Of a DNA stretch of 64,000 bases, positions 16,175 through 25,201 are shown piece after piece; the stretch's first letter is position 1, and each line of letters opens with the position of its first letter. The notes under the pieces are model-generated. The model was not told the DNA's origin, searched no databases, and worked only from the letters and a program-made list of their open reading frames with translations. The stretch is from Cetobacterium sp. NK01 (GTDB lineage: Bacteria; Fusobacteriota; Fusobacteriia; Fusobacteriales; Fusobacteriaceae), in the NCBI RefSeq assembly GCF_024506395.1, contig NZ_JANIBO010000005.1, positions 1 through 64,000 of the forward strand. Direction: 5' to 3'. Position numbers and translations under genes: made by a program.

Positions 16175-17125
16175 ATGGAAAATGTAAAAAATATCTATTT
16201 AGCAGGAGGATGTTTTTGGGGTGTAGAAGCCTATATGGAAAAGATCAAAGGTGTAATAGATACTGTTTCAGGATATGCTAATGGTAAAACACAAAATCCA
16301 TCATATGAAGACGTTATTTATAGAGGAACTGGTCATGCAGAAACAGTTCGTGTAACATATGATGCTAATAAGGTTAATTTACAAACGCTTTTAAGATATT
16401 ATTTTAGAATTATTGATCCAGTAAGTTTAAATAAACAAGGAAATGACCGTGGGACTCAATATAGAACAGGAATCTATTACGAAAAAAATGAAGATAAAGA
16501 TATTATTGAAAAAGAGATTACTTTTCTTCAAAAAAATTATTCTAAAAAAATAATGATAGAGGTTTTACCTTTAATACGATTTGATGTAGCAGAAGATTAC
16601 CATCAGGATTATTTGAAGAAAAATCCTCATGGATATTGCCATATAGATTTATCAAAAGCAGATTATATAATAATTGATGAAAATAAATACCATAAGCTAT
16701 CAGATGAAGAATTAAAATCAAAATTAACAGAAAAGCAATATAAAGTAACCCAATTAGCAGATACAGAAAGTGCTTTTAATAATGAATATTGGAATTTTTT
16801 TGAACCTGGAATATATATAGATATAACAACAGGGGAACCTTTATTTTCATCGAAAGATAAATTTAAATCCCAATGTGGATGGCCAAGTTTTTCAAAGCCA
16901 ATAGTTCCAGAAGTAATAAAATATCATAGAGATAATAGTTTTAATATGGAAAGAATAGAAGTTATAAGTAGAGTTGGAAAATCCCATTTAGGACATGTTT
17001 TTGATGATGGCCCTAAAGAATTTGGCGGACTTAGATATTGTATTAATAGCGCGGCCATAGAATTTATACCCTTAAAAGAAATGAAAGATCGAGGTTATGA
17101 AGATTTAGTGTCATCAATATCTTGA
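16175..17125 (+). CDS. msrAB: Methionine sulfoxide reductase MsrA-MsrB fusion
   Basis: A two-domain enzyme of about 316 residues. MsrA occupies residues 1 to about 155 (catalytic C13 in [38 protein letters not shown]). MsrB is C-terminal (about 170-316; [19 protein letters not shown], catalytic Cys in RYCINSAA). The zinc CxxC of many MsrB domains is missing (LFSSKDKF instead). MsrA reduces S- and MsrB R-methionine sulfoxide, with thioredoxin. No signal peptide, so cytoplasmic. ATG at 16175 is preferred over GTG at 16166, which lies inside the GAGGTGG ribosome binding site. Confidence 0.93.
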   Translation: MENVKNIYLAGGCFWGVEAYMEKIKGVIDTVSGYANGKTQNPSYEDVIYRGTGHAETVRVTYDANKVNLQTLLRYYFRIIDPVSLNKQGNDRGTQYRTGIYYEKNEDKDIIEKEITFLQKNYSKKIMIEVLPLIRFDVAEDYHQDYLKKNPHGYCHIDLSKADYIIIDENKYHKLSDEELKSKLTEKQYKVTQLADTESAFNNEYWNFFEPGIYIDITTGEPLFSSKDKFKSQCGWPSFSKPIVPEVIKYHRDNSFNMERIEVISRVGKSHLGHVFDDGPKEFGGLRYCINSAAIEFIPLKEMKDRGYEDLVSSIS

Positions 17126-17142
17126 AATTAATAGAATATAAT

Positions 17143-17178
17143 AAAAACTCCATCAATTAATTTTTAGATGGAGTTTTT
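17143..17178. terminator. Bidirectional terminator
   Basis: A 12-bp stem (AAAAACTCCATC with GATGGAGTTTTT) separates the convergent msrAB and ABC permease genes. Confidence 0.85.
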
Positions 17179-17189
17179 TATTAAATAAA

Positions 17190-18413
17190 TTATTCAGCTC
17201 TTAGGGCATCGATTGGATTGAGCTGTGAAGCTTTTTTTGCAGGAGTAACACCAAATATAACACCAATAAAAGTAGAAACACCTAAAGCTAAAGATATTGA
17301 AAAAATCGAAAAAACAGGAGGGATATTTACGAAATAACCAATGATTAGAGCTAAGGTAACACCAATTAATACTCCTACAACTCCTCCGATTCCTGTTAAA
17401 ATAACTGATTCCATTAGAAATTGTATAAGAATATCTTTGTTAGTAGCTCCGATAGCTTTACGAATACCAATCTCTTTAGTCCTTTCAATAACACTAACAA
17501 GCATTATATTCATAACTCCAATTCCACCAACAAATAGTGATATACCAGCAACAAAAGTAATAAAAAGATTAAGAGTACTTAAAATATTATCAAAAGATGC
17601 GGCAGCGTTACTCATAGTTTCCACTTGATAAAGTCCTTTAACTCCAGTTATATCTTCTAAAATTGTATTAGCATTTTTCATATCAGCAGCGAGATTTTCA
17701 GGATTTTTAGATTCAACAATAATAGAGTTATATCCACCCTTTGAGAGATTATAAACTTTATCATAGGTATTTAAAGGAGTTCTCATAAATCTAGGAATTC
17801 TTCTTCCGCCCATAACTTTAATAAGTTCTTCAAGTGGATTTTTAAAAACACCCACTATCTTATAGGTGATAGGACTATTTTTTCTTCCAACTGCAAAAGA
17901 CATCTTGTTTCCAATAGCTTTATCAGCACTTCCAAAGAGATCTTTAGCTGTTAAGTTATCAATAACTAAAATCTTTTCACCCTTTTCATATTCGAAAGGT
18001 AAAAATTCTCTACCAAAAATATACTCCGTTTTATCAATTTTTTCGTAGTCAGATGTAGTAGCAACAAGTTGAACAATCTCTCTTCTTTTTCCGAGTTCTA
18101 AAAATACACGAGTGCTTATATTAGCACTAACATTTTTGAAAATATTTGTTTCTTTTAAAGAGTCAACAATTTCAGGTTCTAAAAGATATTTCCATCTGAA
18201 TTCCTCATCATCTTTATCAATAGATATAGTAAACTTTCCATATCCGCCTTCCTTTAAATCTCCAGTTATATTCTGTTGTCCACCCTTTCCTATGGCAGAC
18301 ATTGTTATAACAGATGAGATACCAATAATAATACCTAGCATTGTTAAAAATGATCTAACCTTGTTTCCTTTCAAGTTTTGGATGGCTCCTTTTAAGCTTT
18401 CTAAAAAATTCAT
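17190..18413 (-). CDS. MacB-type ABC transporter permease
   Basis: A 407-residue FtsX/MacB permease: one N-terminal membrane helix (about 20-40), a large periplasmic MacB-PCD domain (about 45-275) and three C-terminal helices, with the family segment GGIGVMNIMLVSVIERTKEIGIRKAIGA. It couples ATP hydrolysis by the neighbouring ATPase to transport or mechanotransmission across the envelope. Its start overlaps the ATPase stop by 4 bp. It is the last gene of the two-component/tripartite operon. The pump substrate is unknown; peptides, toxins or drugs are typical. Confidence 0.88.
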   Translation of the reverse strand: MNFLESLKGAIQNLKGNKVRSFLTMLGIIIGISSVITMSAIGKGGQQNITGDLKEGGYGKFTISIDKDDEEFRWKYLLEPEIVDSLKETNIFKNVSANISTRVFLELGKRREIVQLVATTSDYEKIDKTEYIFGREFLPFEYEKGEKILVIDNLTAKDLFGSADKAIGNKMSFAVGRKNSPITYKIVGVFKNPLEELIKVMGGRRIPRFMRTPLNTYDKVYNLSKGGYNSIIVESKNPENLAADMKNANTILEDITGVKGLYQVETMSNAAASFDNILSTLNLFITFVAGISLFVGGIGVMNIMLVSVIERTKEIGIRKAIGATNKDILIQFLMESVILTGIGGVVGVLIGVTLALIIGYFVNIPPVFSIFSISLALGVSTFIGVIFGVTPAKKASQLNPIDALRAE

Positions 18414-19087
18414 GAATTTCTCACATCCTCTATTATTTCTCCATCTTTAAATCGAATAATTCTTTTGCAAGACTTACCAACTTCAGGTTCGTGAGTTACT
18501 ATAACAATTGTTTTTCCTTGGTTATTTAATTCTTTAAAAAGTTCCATGATCTCTTTTTCAGAAGCACTATCAAGATTCCCTGTAGGTTCATCAGCTAAAA
18601 TTATAGCAGGTTCATTGACAAGAGCTCTAGCTATGGCAACTCTTTGTCTTTGGCCTCCTGAAAGTTCGTTTGGTTTATGCTCTAATCTATCTCCAAGTCC
18701 AACTTTTTCTAGAACTTTTTTAGCTTTATATGCTCTTTCTTTATGATGAACACCTGCATAAACTAAAGGGAGTTCTACATTTTCTAAAGCCGATAGTTTT
18801 GATAATAGATTAAAAGATTGAAAAACAAATCCTATTTTTAGATTCCTTATTCTAGATAATTCTTCATCTTTAAGTTTTGAAATATCAATTTTATCAAGAA
18901 TATAAGTTCCAGCAAAGGTATGATCTAAACATCCTAAAATATTCATCATAGTTGATTTACCACTTCCACTACTTCCCATAATTGCTACAAACTCACCTTT
19001 TTCTATAGAAAAATTAATATTTTTTAAAGCATGAAGTTTCATTTCTCCATTTATATAATATTTATTTAAATCTTTAATTTCTATCAT
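18410..19087 (-). CDS. MacB/LolD-type ABC transporter ATPase
   Basis: A 225-residue ATPase with Walker A GSSGSGKST, signature LSGGQRQRVAIARAL, Walker B IILADEPTGNLD and H-loop VTHEP, the pattern of the LolD/MacB/FtsE subfamily. In canonical MacB this domain is fused to the permease; here it is a separate gene overlapping both neighbours by 4 bp. Confidence 0.92.
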   Translation of the reverse strand: MIEIKDLNKYYINGEMKLHALKNINFSIEKGEFVAIMGSSGSGKSTMMNILGCLDHTFAGTYILDKIDISKLKDEELSRIRNLKIGFVFQSFNLLSKLSALENVELPLVYAGVHHKERAYKAKKVLEKVGLGDRLEHKPNELSGGQRQRVAIARALVNEPAIILADEPTGNLDSASEKEIMELFKELNNQGKTIVIVTHEPEVGKSCKRIIRFKDGEIIEDVRNS

Positions 19088-20184
19088 AATTTGTTACCTT
19101 TTTTTTGTGAAGAGTTATTAGTAGATTCAGATATTGTAATTTCAATATTATCTCCAGATTTTAAATCATTATTAGGGTTAGCTATAAAAAATTCACCCTG
19201 AGAAAGTCCTTTTGTTATAATAATCTTGTCTCCTTTTAAATCTTTAAATTCAACAACTCTTTTTTGAATTTTACCTTTTTCATCACTAATATAAATAAAG
19301 TAATTAATATCATCAAAAAGTAAAGAAGTAGAAGGAATAATAATACCAGGTTCATCATTACCTAAATATATTCTTGCAGAAACTTTAAATCCAGGGACTA
19401 TATGAGGAATTTCTTCAGTTGGCTTAACCTCAACTTGGAGTATATTTTCAGAAGTATTTTTAGAAACCTGTGAAACTCTAGAGATTTTAGTTATGATACC
19501 AGGATAAGATATCTTTTTTTCAAAAACTTCAGGTTTTATAGTTAATTTTTGATTAAGTTTAATATCTTTAACTTCGTATTCAGGTACTTCTAAAACAATT
19601 TTTATATCAGATAAATCTGTAAGCTCTAAAAGAGGATCATCAGTGTTAACAGAATAATTTTCTTGAGCATATAAAGTTGTAATTGTACCACTAACTGGGC
19701 TTTCAATTTTTTCTGCTGTTTTTTCTAAATCTTCTTTATAATAATCAATATTAATCTCTGAAGTTCGAATCTCTTCACTTAAATCTTTAACTGAGTTTGC
19801 AGAACTTCCTCCAATTTTATGTAACTCTTTTTCAACAGTATAATTTCTTTTTAATTTGGATAAATTAAGCTGCTCTTTTTCAAGATTTCTTTTTATATTA
19901 TTTCTTTCTGTCTCATCAAAAGTCATTAAAATTTGACCTTTTTCAACAAAGTCTCCCTCTTGAACGAAAACTTTTTTCACTTTTAATTTTTTGTCTACGA
20001 AGATTTTTTTAGTATCGTTGGCTTCTACACTTCCATCTACGTCTATAAATCCGCTTCCTTTATCTAATTTTGCTTTTTCAGCAGTATATATTGTTTGTGA
20101 TTGACTATTTTTATTTTTTTGTTCACAAGCTCCTAAAAAAAATAGTGCTATAAAAATTGTTAGTATTGAAAATTTCGTTTTCAT
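19084..20184 (-). CDS. MacA-like membrane fusion lipoprotein
   Basis: A 366-residue periplasmic adaptor: lipoprotein signal (lipobox FLGAC), a lipoyl/barrel-sandwich domain (VDGSVEANDTKKIFVDKKLKVKKVFVQEGDFVEKGQILM), a coiled-coil hairpin with many Lys/Glu (about 95-150), a beta-barrel and C-terminal region. It bridges the ABC permease and the TolC-like channel. The start shares one base with the stop of the TolC-like gene. Confidence 0.88.
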   Translation of the reverse strand: MKTKFSILTIFIALFFLGACEQKNKNSQSQTIYTAEKAKLDKGSGFIDVDGSVEANDTKKIFVDKKLKVKKVFVQEGDFVEKGQILMTFDETERNNIKRNLEKEQLNLSKLKRNYTVEKELHKIGGSSANSVKDLSEEIRTSEINIDYYKEDLEKTAEKIESPVSGTITTLYAQENYSVNTDDPLLELTDLSDIKIVLEVPEYEVKDIKLNQKLTIKPEVFEKKISYPGIITKISRVSQVSKNTSENILQVEVKPTEEIPHIVPGFKVSARIYLGNDEPGIIIPSTSLLFDDINYFIYISDEKGKIQKRVVEFKDLKGDKIIITKGLSQGEFFIANPNNDLKSGDNIEITISESTNNSSQKKGNKL

Positions 20185-21428
20185 TAAATTTCACTCCTTA
20201 CTATAATCTGATAGATGTAGGCATTTAAAGAGTTTCTAGCTTTCTCTTTTGACACTTCAAGTTCTAGATAATTATCAAAAGCTTCCATGACTTCTGTATA
20301 ACTAACTTTTCCAAGAGTATTTTCTAATTTTTTTATTTCATATTTAGATTTCTCTAAATCTGTTCTATTTTCTAAAACAAGATAATCTTTTTGTAAAGTA
20401 TAATAGTTATCTTGAACTTTATATCTTTCTGCAATTACTTCATTTGCTTTTTGTTTGTAAATTACCTCTTTCTCCATAAGAGAACTTTGTTCGTTGGAAA
20501 GATCAATATCTTTATAAAAGATATCTTTAGAAAATTTAAAAAATACTCTATTTTCGTCATTTAAACTATTTCTTTCAACTCCTACAGAGATTTCAGGAAC
20601 TTTATTGTCATATTTTAAATATTTAATATTTTCTTTTGTAATCTCTTTTTCAAGATTAAGCTTTTTCAAATCTTTTTCTCCAACTAAAGATATATATTTA
20701 TCTAAATCACTTTTATTTGGAGCTAAGTCTGCTAAATTGGTTCCTTGAAGCTTTAAACCATAATCATAATAAAATCTTTCAATAATTTTATCTAATATAT
20801 TTTTGATTTTATCAATTTCTAAACTAATACTATTGTAACTTACTAAAAGACTATCTAAATCAATTTTAGGTATGGATCCCATTTGATAAGATTTTTCTAA
20901 AACCTTTTTTTCTTTTTCTAAAGTTTGTAAAGCATTTTGTTTAAGTTTAAGTTCAAATTGATTATCTTTGTAATCTTTATATAGATTTATTAGAGATAAT
21001 TTTTGAGTTTCAATTCCTTGCTTTAAATCAATTTTAGTTATATCTCTTGTCACTTTTAATTTATTTAATTCACTATCATCTTTGGAAAAAACTAAATCCT
21101 TTAAACTTCTTTTGGCTCCATAAATAACTTTATTTTCATCATTTTTAACTTTTTCACCTTGAACATAAAAATCACCATAGCCTATACTACTTTCAAATGT
21201 GTATCGATTTTCTTTGTCTTTATACTCAGTTCCACCATCAATTTTGACACCATTATATCTCCCTGTTTTATAATAATCCTCTTTAAAATTATTTTGATTA
21301 TTTTTAATATTATATATTTGATTTTCATAAGAGGTTTTATTGATTTCATTAAGTAAATTATCTAAGCTAACCTCTTGAGAGTAAATGAGTTTACTCAGAA
21401 GTAGAGCTATCAATATATATTTTTTCAT
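20184..21428 (-). CDS. TolC-like outer membrane efflux protein
   Basis: A 414-residue outer-membrane factor with a signal peptide (MKKYILIALLLSKLIYSQ) and two coiled-coil repeats typical of TolC (for example LKQNALQTLEKEKKVLEKSYQMGSIPKIDLDSLLVSYNSI and the terminal KYEIKKLENTLGKVSYTEVMEAFDNYLELE). It would form the outer-membrane exit of the tripartite exporter. The start is ATG at 21428 (GGAGATGAGA upstream); a longer ORF start overlaps the kinase gene further. It overlaps the histidine kinase 3' end by 38 bp. Confidence 0.85.
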   Translation of the reverse strand: MKKYILIALLLSKLIYSQEVSLDNLLNEINKTSYENQIYNIKNNQNNFKEDYYKTGRYNGVKIDGGTEYKDKENRYTFESSIGYGDFYVQGEKVKNDENKVIYGAKRSLKDLVFSKDDSELNKLKVTRDITKIDLKQGIETQKLSLINLYKDYKDNQFELKLKQNALQTLEKEKKVLEKSYQMGSIPKIDLDSLLVSYNSISLEIDKIKNILDKIIERFYYDYGLKLQGTNLADLAPNKSDLDKYISLVGEKDLKKLNLEKEITKENIKYLKYDNKVPEISVGVERNSLNDENRVFFKFSKDIFYKDIDLSNEQSSLMEKEVIYKQKANEVIAERYKVQDNYYTLQKDYLVLENRTDLEKSKYEIKKLENTLGKVSYTEVMEAFDNYLELEVSKEKARNSLNAYIYQIIVRSEI

Positions 21429-22695
21429 TCTCATCTCCTTGTAATAAAATTTTAAAAATAACAACTTTTTCATCAGTTTCGTAGTAAAAGTTATATTTTA
21501 AATTAAGATTTTTTAGTATTTCTGAAACAACAGAGAGTCCTAATCCAGTGCCACCATATTTTCTAACTTTTTTATCATTTTTTTTTGAAAAAGGTTTAAA
21601 ATATTCCTCTAAATTATCACTTTTTAAAATTTCGCTACTATTTTTAATAATGATTTCTTTTGTATTTAAAATTATTTCGATATATTTTTCTGCATTGACA
21701 TACGCAAGTGCATTAATAATTAGATTATTAAGACAACGATCTAAAAGTTTTTTGTCGCTATAAATTTCAACTTTTTCTAAAGAAGTTTTTAAATTTATAT
21801 TATTTAATTTAAAATCAATATCATATCTTTTTAAAATATTTTTTATGGTTTCTTTTAAATCTATATAGTCCTTTTTTATTGGAATATATCCAGATTCCAT
21901 TTTGCAATAAAAAAGTAGCTCTTGAATTAAAGCGTTCATATTAGAAGCTTCTAGATTAATATTTTTACAAATACTTGGAATTTCTTGAGGTTCTATAATA
22001 CCATCTAGAATAGCTTCACTATAGCCATCAATTATGGCCACGGGTGTTTTTAATTCATGAGTGACATTGGATATAAAATTCTTTCTAAATGCTTCAGATT
22101 TTTTCTGCTTTTCTAACTCGTTTTTTAATTGAGCATTAAGTTCTAAAAGTTCAGATTCAATAGGACGCCCCATTTTTATTGAAAATTTGTAAGCAATATA
22201 TAGATTTATTGGAATACTTAAAAAAATTATATAAATAAAAAATTTTAAAGTTGATTTTATAACATCAGTAATAGGAGCAATAGATGTAGTTACAATTAGC
22301 ATTTTATTATCACTTAATTTTTTAGCTAAAACAATTCTTTTTATATTATCTCTTCCCATCTGAATATTGAGAACTTCTTTTCCATTTTTAACTTTATCCC
22401 AAAGTTCGCTTTCAACAATTTTCATAGGATGTGGCTTTATGTTCCTTTTATCACCAATATTTTTCTCTTTGTAGATTGAAACTTCTTTTATAAAAATAGC
22501 ATTTATCTGTGCTTCTTCTTTAAGTTCCTCGTAATTTTGAGTTTTATATTCTTGAGCTAAAGAAGTAATCTCTTTCTTTTTTAAACTAATTTGATAATCT
22601 TCTAAGAAAAGATAATTAATAAGAACATATAAAGCTATAAATCCATAGGTTAAACAATTTAAAAATAAAAAAATTTTATATGATATTTTTTTCAT
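21391..22695 (-). CDS. Sensor histidine kinase of the efflux operon
   Basis: A 434-residue membrane kinase with two membrane helices (about 8-28 and 150-172) flanking a periplasmic sensor of about 120 residues, no clear HAMP, the H-box FISNVTHELKTPVAIIDGYSEAI with phospho-accepting His, N-box NNLIINALAY and a G-box GGTGLGLSVV. It phosphorylates the response regulator encoded just upstream (20-bp overlap). Being first in the exporter operon with its regulator, it probably senses the exported compound or envelope stress. Confidence 0.9.
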   Translation of the reverse strand: MKKISYKIFLFLNCLTYGFIALYVLINYLFLEDYQISLKKKEITSLAQEYKTQNYEELKEEAQINAIFIKEVSIYKEKNIGDKRNIKPHPMKIVESELWDKVKNGKEVLNIQMGRDNIKRIVLAKKLSDNKMLIVTTSIAPITDVIKSTLKFFIYIIFLSIPINLYIAYKFSIKMGRPIESELLELNAQLKNELEKQKKSEAFRKNFISNVTHELKTPVAIIDGYSEAILDGIIEPQEIPSICKNINLEASNMNALIQELLFYCKMESGYIPIKKDYIDLKETIKNILKRYDIDFKLNNINLKTSLEKVEIYSDKKLLDRCLNNLIINALAYVNAEKYIEIILNTKEIIIKNSSEILKSDNLEEYFKPFSKKNDKKVRKYGGTGLGLSVVSEILKNLNLKYNFYYETDEKVVIFKILLQGDENEKIYIDSSTSE

Positions 22696-23350
22696 TTTCT
22701 ACCTCCTGAAATTTATAACCAATGCCTCGAATTGTTTTAATATAACCTTCACCAATTTTTTTTCTTAGTATTTTTATTTGTGTGTCAACGACTCTTTCAT
22801 CAACTTCGAAATCTAGGGGCCAAATGTTATTTAAAATTTTTTCTCTAGTTAATACTAAATCTTTATTTAAAATGAAATACATCAAAAGAGCAAATCCTTT
22901 ATTACCTAAATTTAATTCTTCTCCATTTTTAAGAACTTTATAATTTTCTTTGTCAATTTCTAAATCTCCAATTTTTTCTAAAGAACAGATTTTTTTTCTT
23001 TTTATCAGTGAATTAATTCTAGCTACTAAAACTTTAGGTTTAAATGGTTTTCCAATATAATCTTCGACACCTAATTCTAATCCTTTAACTTCATCATCTT
23101 CATCACTAAGAGCAGTTAGCATTATAATGGGAGTATCAGATATTTTTTTTATTTCCTTACATACTTCCCATCCTTGTATTCCAGGCAACATAACATCAAG
23201 TAAAATAAGTGAAAAATTATCTTCAGAAAATTTTTTCATTCCAACTTCTCCACTACTTGCTTCAACAACTCGGTACCCTTCTTTTTCAAGATATCTTTTT
23301 AAGATATCTCTTAAAAAATCTTCGTCTTCTATAATTAAAATTTTTTCCAT
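22676..23350 (-). CDS. OmpR/PhoB-family response regulator
   Basis: A 224-residue regulator with a receiver domain (phosphoacceptor D52 in LLDVMLPG, acidic pair EDED near the N terminus, conserved Lys in GKPF) and a C-terminal winged helix ending RTIRGIGYKF. First gene of the operon, so probably self-regulating along with the pump. Promoter elements are likely in the 130 bp upstream but not clear-cut. Confidence 0.92.
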   Translation of the reverse strand: MEKILIIEDEDFLRDILKRYLEKEGYRVVEASSGEVGMKKFSEDNFSLILLDVMLPGIQGWEVCKEIKKISDTPIIMLTALSDEDDEVKGLELGVEDYIGKPFKPKVLVARINSLIKRKKICSLEKIGDLEIDKENYKVLKNGEELNLGNKGFALLMYFILNKDLVLTREKILNNIWPLDFEVDERVVDTQIKILRKKIGEGYIKTIRGIGYKFQEVENEKNII

Positions 23351-23442
23351 AAAATCTCCTATAATTAAATTAAAATATCACTATATTTTATCTCAAATTA
23401 TGAATATAATCTATTTTATTTTTTTTATGTGTATTTTATGTG

Positions 23443-23475
23443 TAATAAAAAAAAGTCTGTTAAAAACAGACTTTT
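23443..23475 (-). terminator. Terminator of the sugar ABC transporter operon
   Basis: A 10-bp stem AAAAGTCTGT/ACAGACTTTT (23451-23460 with 23466-23475) is followed on the minus strand by a long T-run, directly after the permease stop. Confidence 0.8.
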
Positions 23476-23484
23476 AATATTATA

Positions 23485-24321
23485 TTAAGATGATCCTTTA
23501 GTAAGTCCTGAAATAAGGTAATTTCTAAAAATAAAAGAAAATATCATAGGAGGAATTATGGTTAAAATTCCTGCTGCAGCCATTTGACTATAAAGTATAA
23601 GATCTTTTGAAGAAAACTCTGCAATTAAAATTGTCAGAGGTTTAATATTTCTAGAAGCTGCTAAAACTAAAGGAAGCTGATATTGGCTCCATGATTTTAA
23701 AAATATAATTAACATACTAGTTATTATTATAGGATATACATTTGGAATAATGATATATATTATAACTTTAAATTTTGTACAACCATCTATAAGAGCCATC
23801 TCTTCTATTTCAATAGGAAACTCTTTAAAATAATTCATAGTTATCCAGGTTACTAACGGAAGAAAGGATGAAGTATAGACTATACCTAACCAAAATAGAT
23901 TATTTAAAAGATTATATTCTGAAAAAATTGTATATAATGGAATAATTGTTGTAAATAAGGGAATTATTAGCGTAGAAAATAATAATCCCATAAATATAGA
24001 GATAATTTTATCTTTAAATCTAGCTAGAGCATATCCAGTTGAAATAGCTAGTGGTGTACCTAAAACTACCGTTATAAAGCTTGTTAGAAGAGAATTTTTC
24101 ATAGCTAAAAGAAAATTGTTACCCTCTTTTGTAGAAATATCAAGAAGTTTCTTATAGTTTACAAAGCTATAAGAGGAAGGAAAAAAAACATTTTTATTGT
24201 TGAAAATATCTTTTTCAGAACTAATGCTAATAATAAAACACCAGAGTATAGGACCCAATGTCAAACAAAGAAATATGGTCACACTTATCCAATAAATAAT
24301 ATTTTCTTTTTTATTTTTCAT
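23485..24321 (-). CDS. Sugar ABC transporter permease, MalG/UgpE type
   Basis: A 278-residue CUT1-family inner-membrane permease with six helices and the EAA coupling motif EEMALIDGCTKFKVIIYIIIPNVYP. It pairs with the MalF-like permease encoded upstream (11-bp overlap). The cognate ATPase is not in the operon. Confidence 0.88.
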   Translation of the reverse strand: MKNKKENIIYWISVTIFLCLTLGPILWCFIISISSEKDIFNNKNVFFPSSYSFVNYKKLLDISTKEGNNFLLAMKNSLLTSFITVVLGTPLAISTGYALARFKDKIISIFMGLLFSTLIIPLFTTIIPLYTIFSEYNLLNNLFWLGIVYTSSFLPLVTWITMNYFKEFPIEIEEMALIDGCTKFKVIIYIIIPNVYPIIITSMLIIFLKSWSQYQLPLVLAASRNIKPLTILIAEFSSKDLILYSQMAAAGILTIIPPMIFSFIFRNYLISGLTKGSS

Positions 24322-25201
24322 ATGACTTCCACCTCTTGCTAAGATAAGTTATGTAAATAAAGCCTAAAAATCCACAAAGCATTGTTATAGTATATGAAAT
24401 AGCACTTCCATAACCAATATTGAAAAATAAAAAAGTTTGATTATAGTTATATATCATAAAAGGTTCACCCAATTTACGAAATCCTATAAGAGCAACAACT
24501 TCATCAAAAACATTTATTCCTATCAATATAAGATTAGTTATAATTATAAGGAATGTAGGAAAAAGCATTGGTAGCATTATATTTTTTATTTTTTGAAAAG
24601 TTGAAGCTCCGTCAATCTCAGCAGCTTCAAATATTTCTTCTGGAATAGCTTTAATATTGGCAAGGAGTAGAATACAACAAAATGGAACTGCCCTCCAAGT
24701 TATAATAATGCCAAGTATTATAAGTGAACTGTAGCGAGAGTTTAACCAAAGTACAGGGTTATCAACAAAATTAAAGTAATAAAGAAATTTATTAATAAGT
24801 CCAAAATCAGGATAGAACATAAATTTCCATATAAGTCCATTAACAACAGGCGGAAGAGCCCAAGGAATTATAGCTATTGCAGTTAATAAGTTAGTTAGTT
24901 TATTTTGCTTATCAAGTATTAGAGCTATAAGAAAACTAAAAATAACTCCTAAAATTAATATAACGATAATGATAATTGAGCTATTGATAATAGCTAAATA
25001 AAACTCAGAATCTTTAAAAATATTTATATAATTTTGAAGCCCTATAAACTTTCGATCATAGGGCTTTGTAAGCTTATAATATTCTAAGCTATAAAATAAA
25101 GTTAAAACAATAGGATACAAAACTGTAGAAATCATAATAAAAAAAGATGGCAAAATTAAATAATAAGGGAATATTTTATTTTGTTTAATTTTTATTTTCA
25201 T
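24311..25201 (-). CDS. Sugar ABC transporter permease, MalF/UgpA type
   Basis: A 296-residue CUT1-family permease with six helices and the EAA motif EEIFEAAEIDGASTFQKIKNIMLPMLFPT. It shares a base with the binding-protein gene's stop and overlaps the second permease. The partner ATPase must come from elsewhere, as with shared MsmK-type ATPases. Confidence 0.88.
   Translation of the reverse strand: MKIKIKQNKIFPYYLILPSFFIMISTVLYPIVLTLFYSLEYYKLTKPYDRKFIGLQNYINIFKDSEFYLAIINSSIIIIVILILGVIFSFLIALILDKQNKLTNLLTAIAIIPWALPPVVNGLIWKFMFYPDFGLINKFLYYFNFVDNPVLWLNSRYSSLIILGIIITWRAVPFCCILLLANIKAIPEEIFEAAEIDGASTFQKIKNIMLPMLFPTFLIIITNLILIGINVFDEVVALIGFRKLGEPFMIYNYNQTFLFFNIGYGSAISYTITMLCGFLGFIYITYLSKRWKSYEK

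Noticed and set aside
17341-18450. Several plus-strand ORFs inside the MacB and ATPase genes
   Set aside because: They lie opposite strongly supported coding frames, lack ribosome binding sites and show no domain pattern; they are antisense shadows. The same applies to ORFs opposite hutU, pepD, yfcC and the HAD gene.
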